Shown: in pieces, positions 61,844 through 64,000 of the stretch
Position numbering within the stretch: the stretch's first letter is position 1
Layout of the letters: each line of letters opens with the position of its first letter
Assembly: GCA_020831865.1 (NCBI GenBank)
Contig: JAFIFT010000018.1
Location: 1-64,000 of the forward strand
Reading direction: 5' to 3'
Length of the DNA stretch: 64,000 nt
Source of the DNA: Legionellaceae bacterium
GTDB lineage: Bacteria; Pseudomonadota; Gammaproteobacteria; Legionellales; Legionellaceae
Translations under genes and position numbers: made by a program
The notes under the pieces: model-generated
Told to the model about the DNA's origin: nothing
The model's input: only the letters and a program-made list of their open reading frames with translations
Database searches by the model: none

Positions 61844-62905
61844 ATGGGAAAATTTGCGAGTTTACTATTAGGGTTATTACTTCTGTCTGGTAAATTATAT
61901 GCCAGTCCTGACAATTTTGATATTTTTGGGGTTGAGGATCCCATTAAACAGAAAATTTATTCTTGTTGCTCAGATATTGTTGAGAAATATTTAAATAAAT
62001 CAAAAAAAATGTATCGTTCCTCAGGGCAGCCGAGCGAGAATGATTTGCTTCATCGATTGCAGTTGGAAGAGCAGATTTTTGGAAAAGTTAAGCAACTAGG
62101 TGATTTTGCCGAGGTAAAAATTTCAGTTGTTTATTATCCCTCGGATCAAACAATGTTTGGCACGATGGATATCGTTAAAGCTAATGAAGTGTATCGAATA
62201 CCCAGTAAAAAAAGAGTTCCAGATCAATCCAAGGTTATGCCAACTAATGGTACAAAAAGTCTTTTGAAGATTTGGAGAGACTATGATGAACGGAAACTGG
62301 ACCTCCTCAGGCAAAATAAGCTCGATCTGAGTAAAACGTCCTGTCCAGCATTACACTGCACATGGGGATTTGATAAAGAGGATATTAAAAATATTTTGCC
62401 AAAGCTACAAGCCGGGGTGATGCAACATAAACAAGCATTGATGAATATCATTGAAAATAGCGCTGATGATGATGAGCGTGGTGATGCTATTTTCCTATTA
62501 GCTCATGATACTCATTATCAAGATATAGCCAATTTTTTAATGGATTTTACTGATGACGCCAGTGATTTGGTTCGCAATAATACGATGCGAGTGTTAGGTG
62601 CTATTGTTGATAAACATAAAGTGAAAAACTTAAAGCTTTCGAAAATAATTTTGGCATTAAATTATCCGTATGTAACAGATAGAAATAAAGCGGCCTATGT
62701 TTTATTTGGTATTATAAAATCCCGCCCTGAAACGCATGCTCAGGTGTTAAATCAATCTGGGAATACTTTAATTGAGTTATTAAAACTTAAACAACCCAAT
62801 AATCATGATTATGCTTATCAAATGTTAAAAGTGTTGAGCCATAAAAATTATGATGAAAATGATTATACACGCTGGTCGAAATGGATTAATGAACACCAAC
62901 GTTAA
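61844..62905 (+). CDS. Exported HEAT-like repeat protein of the peptide operon
   Basis: A 353-residue protein 2 bp after the ligase stop. A signal peptide (SLLLGLLLLSGKLYAS) is followed by a Cys pair (YSCCSD) and a helical N-domain. From residue 180 HEAT-like helical pairs follow: DDDERGDAIFLLAHDTHYQ, DLVRNNTMRVLGAIVD and DRNKAAYVLFGIIKSR. The general build (exported, Cys, helical repeats) recalls the C-terminal part of the ICE cargo protein at 6689 but the sequences do not look alike. It may be an immunity or folding factor in the periplasm; unknown. Confidence 0.65.
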   Translation: MGKFASLLLGLLLLSGKLYASPDNFDIFGVEDPIKQKIYSCCSDIVEKYLNKSKKMYRSSGQPSENDLLHRLQLEEQIFGKVKQLGDFAEVKISVVYYPSDQTMFGTMDIVKANEVYRIPSKKRVPDQSKVMPTNGTKSLLKIWRDYDERKLDLLRQNKLDLSKTSCPALHCTWGFDKEDIKNILPKLQAGVMQHKQALMNIIENSADDDERGDAIFLLAHDTHYQDIANFLMDFTDDASDLVRNNTMRVLGAIVDKHKVKNLKLSKIILALNYPYVTDRNKAAYVLFGIIKSRPETHAQVLNQSGNTLIELLKLKQPNNHDYAYQMLKVLSHKNYDENDYTRWSKWINEHQR

Positions 62906-62918
62906 ATGTTAATAGGGC

Positions 62919-62950
62919 TCACGCAAATATAACAGTTATGTTTTGCGTGA
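62919..62950. repeat. Hairpin between the HEAT-like gene and the adaptor gene
   Basis: TCACGCAAA (62919-62927) pairs with TTTGCGTGA (62942-62950), and inside ATAAC pairs with GTTAT. There is no T-tract. It could reduce expression of the exporter genes relative to the upstream genes. Confidence 0.6.
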
Positions 62951-62977
62951 ACCTTAAGTAAAAGCAGGTATTATCTT

Positions 62978-63988
62978 ATGGAAAATAAAAGTCCCCTTTT
63001 CAGGCAGGATGTTATTAACAATCGGATTCATAGGAGTTTGGGGACAACCAGAATTAATATACCACTAAATTATAGAGTAGCCAGTGCTGTAGGCTTGGTT
63101 ATCGTTTTAGTTTTGATTATATTTTTAAGTGTCGCTCAAATCTCAGAAAGAACCAATATTAGAGGGTATCTTGATTCTGAAAATGGGATTATTTCTGTGG
63201 AGTCTGATGTTTCAGGTATGATTGAAAATATTTTTGTTGAAGAAGGAAGTCAGGTAAAAAAAGGACAAATTTTATACACAATATCAAATGATTTTTCCAA
63301 AACTAACACAATAAAAATCAATAACCATGAACAGCGTATTGCTAATCTTAAAAGAGAATACCAAATTAAAAAAGAACACTATGCAGCTTTATCAAAGTTA
63401 TATAAAAAAAATTATATATCATCTTCTAGTCTAAAAGAGGTTGAGTCGGATCAACTAGAGCTAGAAAATAAATTAAAATTTGCCGAATACGAGCTACTAC
63501 AGTTTAAAGAAAATAAAACCCAGCAGATAACGGCACCAGCTAACGGAATTGCCACTAATATATTTTATCGCAGAGGCCAAAAAGTTCAGTCGTCCAAGTC
63601 GTTATTACAAATTGTTCCATCCATGGGCAATTTAATTGCACGATTGTATGTGCCCCCTAGAGAAGTTGGTTTTTTAAGGCCAGGACAAATTATTAACTTG
63701 AAATATGATGCTTATCCATCCAATCGATTTGGTTTTTATAAAGCAATCATTAAAGAAGTTAATCAAACCATTTTAACGGATGATAAAGAAGATAAACCTA
63801 TACATGTTGGTGAACCCTATTACAAAATCAAAGCCGAATTAAAACAACCTTATATATTAGTCTACGGAAAAAAAACTCAGTTAAACCATGGGATGACATT
63901 TACAGCCATTGTGACTGGAAATAAAAAGAAGATTTGGCAATGGATTTTTGATCCAATCTATAGCTATTATGGAGAGCAGGTTGTATGA
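62978..63988 (+). CDS. HlyD/bacteriocin-type periplasmic adaptor of the peptide exporter
   Basis: A 336-residue protein: cytoplasmic start, membrane segment (residues 36-53, LVIVLVLIIFLSVAQI), then the adaptor barrel ISVESDVSGMIENIFVEEGSQVKKGQILY (read in parts), a coiled hairpin of about 80 residues and the returning lipoyl half ITAPANGIATNIFYRRGQKVQ. This form is typical of adaptors that work with C39-peptidase ABC exporters (CvaA-like). Its stop overlaps the next ATG by 4 bp. Confidence 0.9.
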   Translation: MENKSPLFRQDVINNRIHRSLGTTRINIPLNYRVASAVGLVIVLVLIIFLSVAQISERTNIRGYLDSENGIISVESDVSGMIENIFVEEGSQVKKGQILYTISNDFSKTNTIKINNHEQRIANLKREYQIKKEHYAALSKLYKKNYISSSSLKEVESDQLELENKLKFAEYELLQFKENKTQQITAPANGIATNIFYRRGQKVQSSKSLLQIVPSMGNLIARLYVPPREVGFLRPGQIINLKYDAYPSNRFGFYKAIIKEVNQTILTDDKEDKPIHVGEPYYKIKAELKQPYILVYGKKTQLNHGMTFTAIVTGNKKKIWQWIFDPIYSYYGEQVV

Positions 63989-64000
63989 CAGCAATAACAA
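63985..64000 (+). CDS. Start of the next gene, cut by the window edge (probably the ABC exporter)
   Basis: ATG 63985 overlaps the adaptor stop (ATGA) and five codons are visible (MTAIT). A peptidase-ABC transporter (C39 type) is expected here from the adaptor and the GG leaders, but only the first codons are in view. Confidence 0.5.

Noticed and set aside
1-64000. CRISPR arrays, rRNA genes, replication origin
   Set aside because: No repeat-spacer pattern, no rRNA-like segments and no DnaA-box cluster were seen on reading through the window.

Overview
The window looks like a chromosome segment of a Legionella-like gammaproteobacterium. This rests on gene content (rpoH next to a small CBU_0585-like protein, cmoAB, motAB, a SulP-carbonic anhydrase fusion, a thaumatin-domain secreted protein, a possible Dot/Icm-effector-like ORF) and moderate to low GC. 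I ran no database search, so the genus is an inference.

Layout: (1) 1-15352 is the right part of an integrative conjugative element (ICE) with a GI-type T4SS: TIGR03756/TraU-like, TIGR03755, TraG-like and TraD coupling protein. A large AT-rich exported cargo protein follows, then an establishment module: two overlapping integrase-like genes, GNAT, a small ORF, ssb, ardA, a lipoprotein, and a P4-type integrase. The element ends in the 3' half of a tRNA-Pro gene (attR, 15307-15352). Two non-coding elements in this module each read as a complete type I hammerhead ribozyme followed within about 3 nt by a conserved pseudoknot. One copy lies upstream of the integrase pair, the other upstream of the ssb/ardA cluster. 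(2) 15353-17600 is a compact retron: promoter, predicted msr-msd RNA, a 54-residue basic hydrophobic peptide whose ribosome binding site lies inside the msd hairpin, an XRE-type HTH protein with no canonical start codon, and a retron reverse transcriptase. (3) 17791-44931 is mostly ordinary chromosome: ldhA, beta-CASP nuclease and ATPase, fasciclin, thaumatin and barrel proteins, a deleted efflux locus, catalase, radC, amino acid permease, motAB, cmoAB, rpoH, proS, SulP-CA, a motif-degenerate P-type ATPase, a SPOR protein and argS. (4) 45158-64000 is an AT-rich accessory island. It holds an effector-like ORF, a homocysteine methyltransferase, two parallel modules of alpha/beta hydrolase + periplasmic binding protein + histidine kinase, then a response regulator and an HTH protein. 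Divergent from these is a RiPP-type operon: stand-alone Lon-like peptidase domain, exported beta-solenoid protein, short precursor-like peptides with SGG leader ends, two ATP-grasp proteins, a HEAT-like protein, a HlyD-type adaptor, and the first codons of a further gene (probably the exporter).

In the island, the most economical reading is that the two sensor modules control the divergent ATP-grasp (graspetide-like) peptide operon. ATP-grasp ligases would cross-link the acidic cores of the precursors, and a C39-type transporter beyond the window edge would cut after Gly-Gly and export them. One precursor is interrupted at a T5 tract, and the acidic core continues in the -1 frame.

The strongest candidates for undescribed biology are the hammerhead-pseudoknot leaders of the ICE, the retron whose msd contains the translation start of a toxin-like peptide, and the double-sensor ATP-grasp peptide island.
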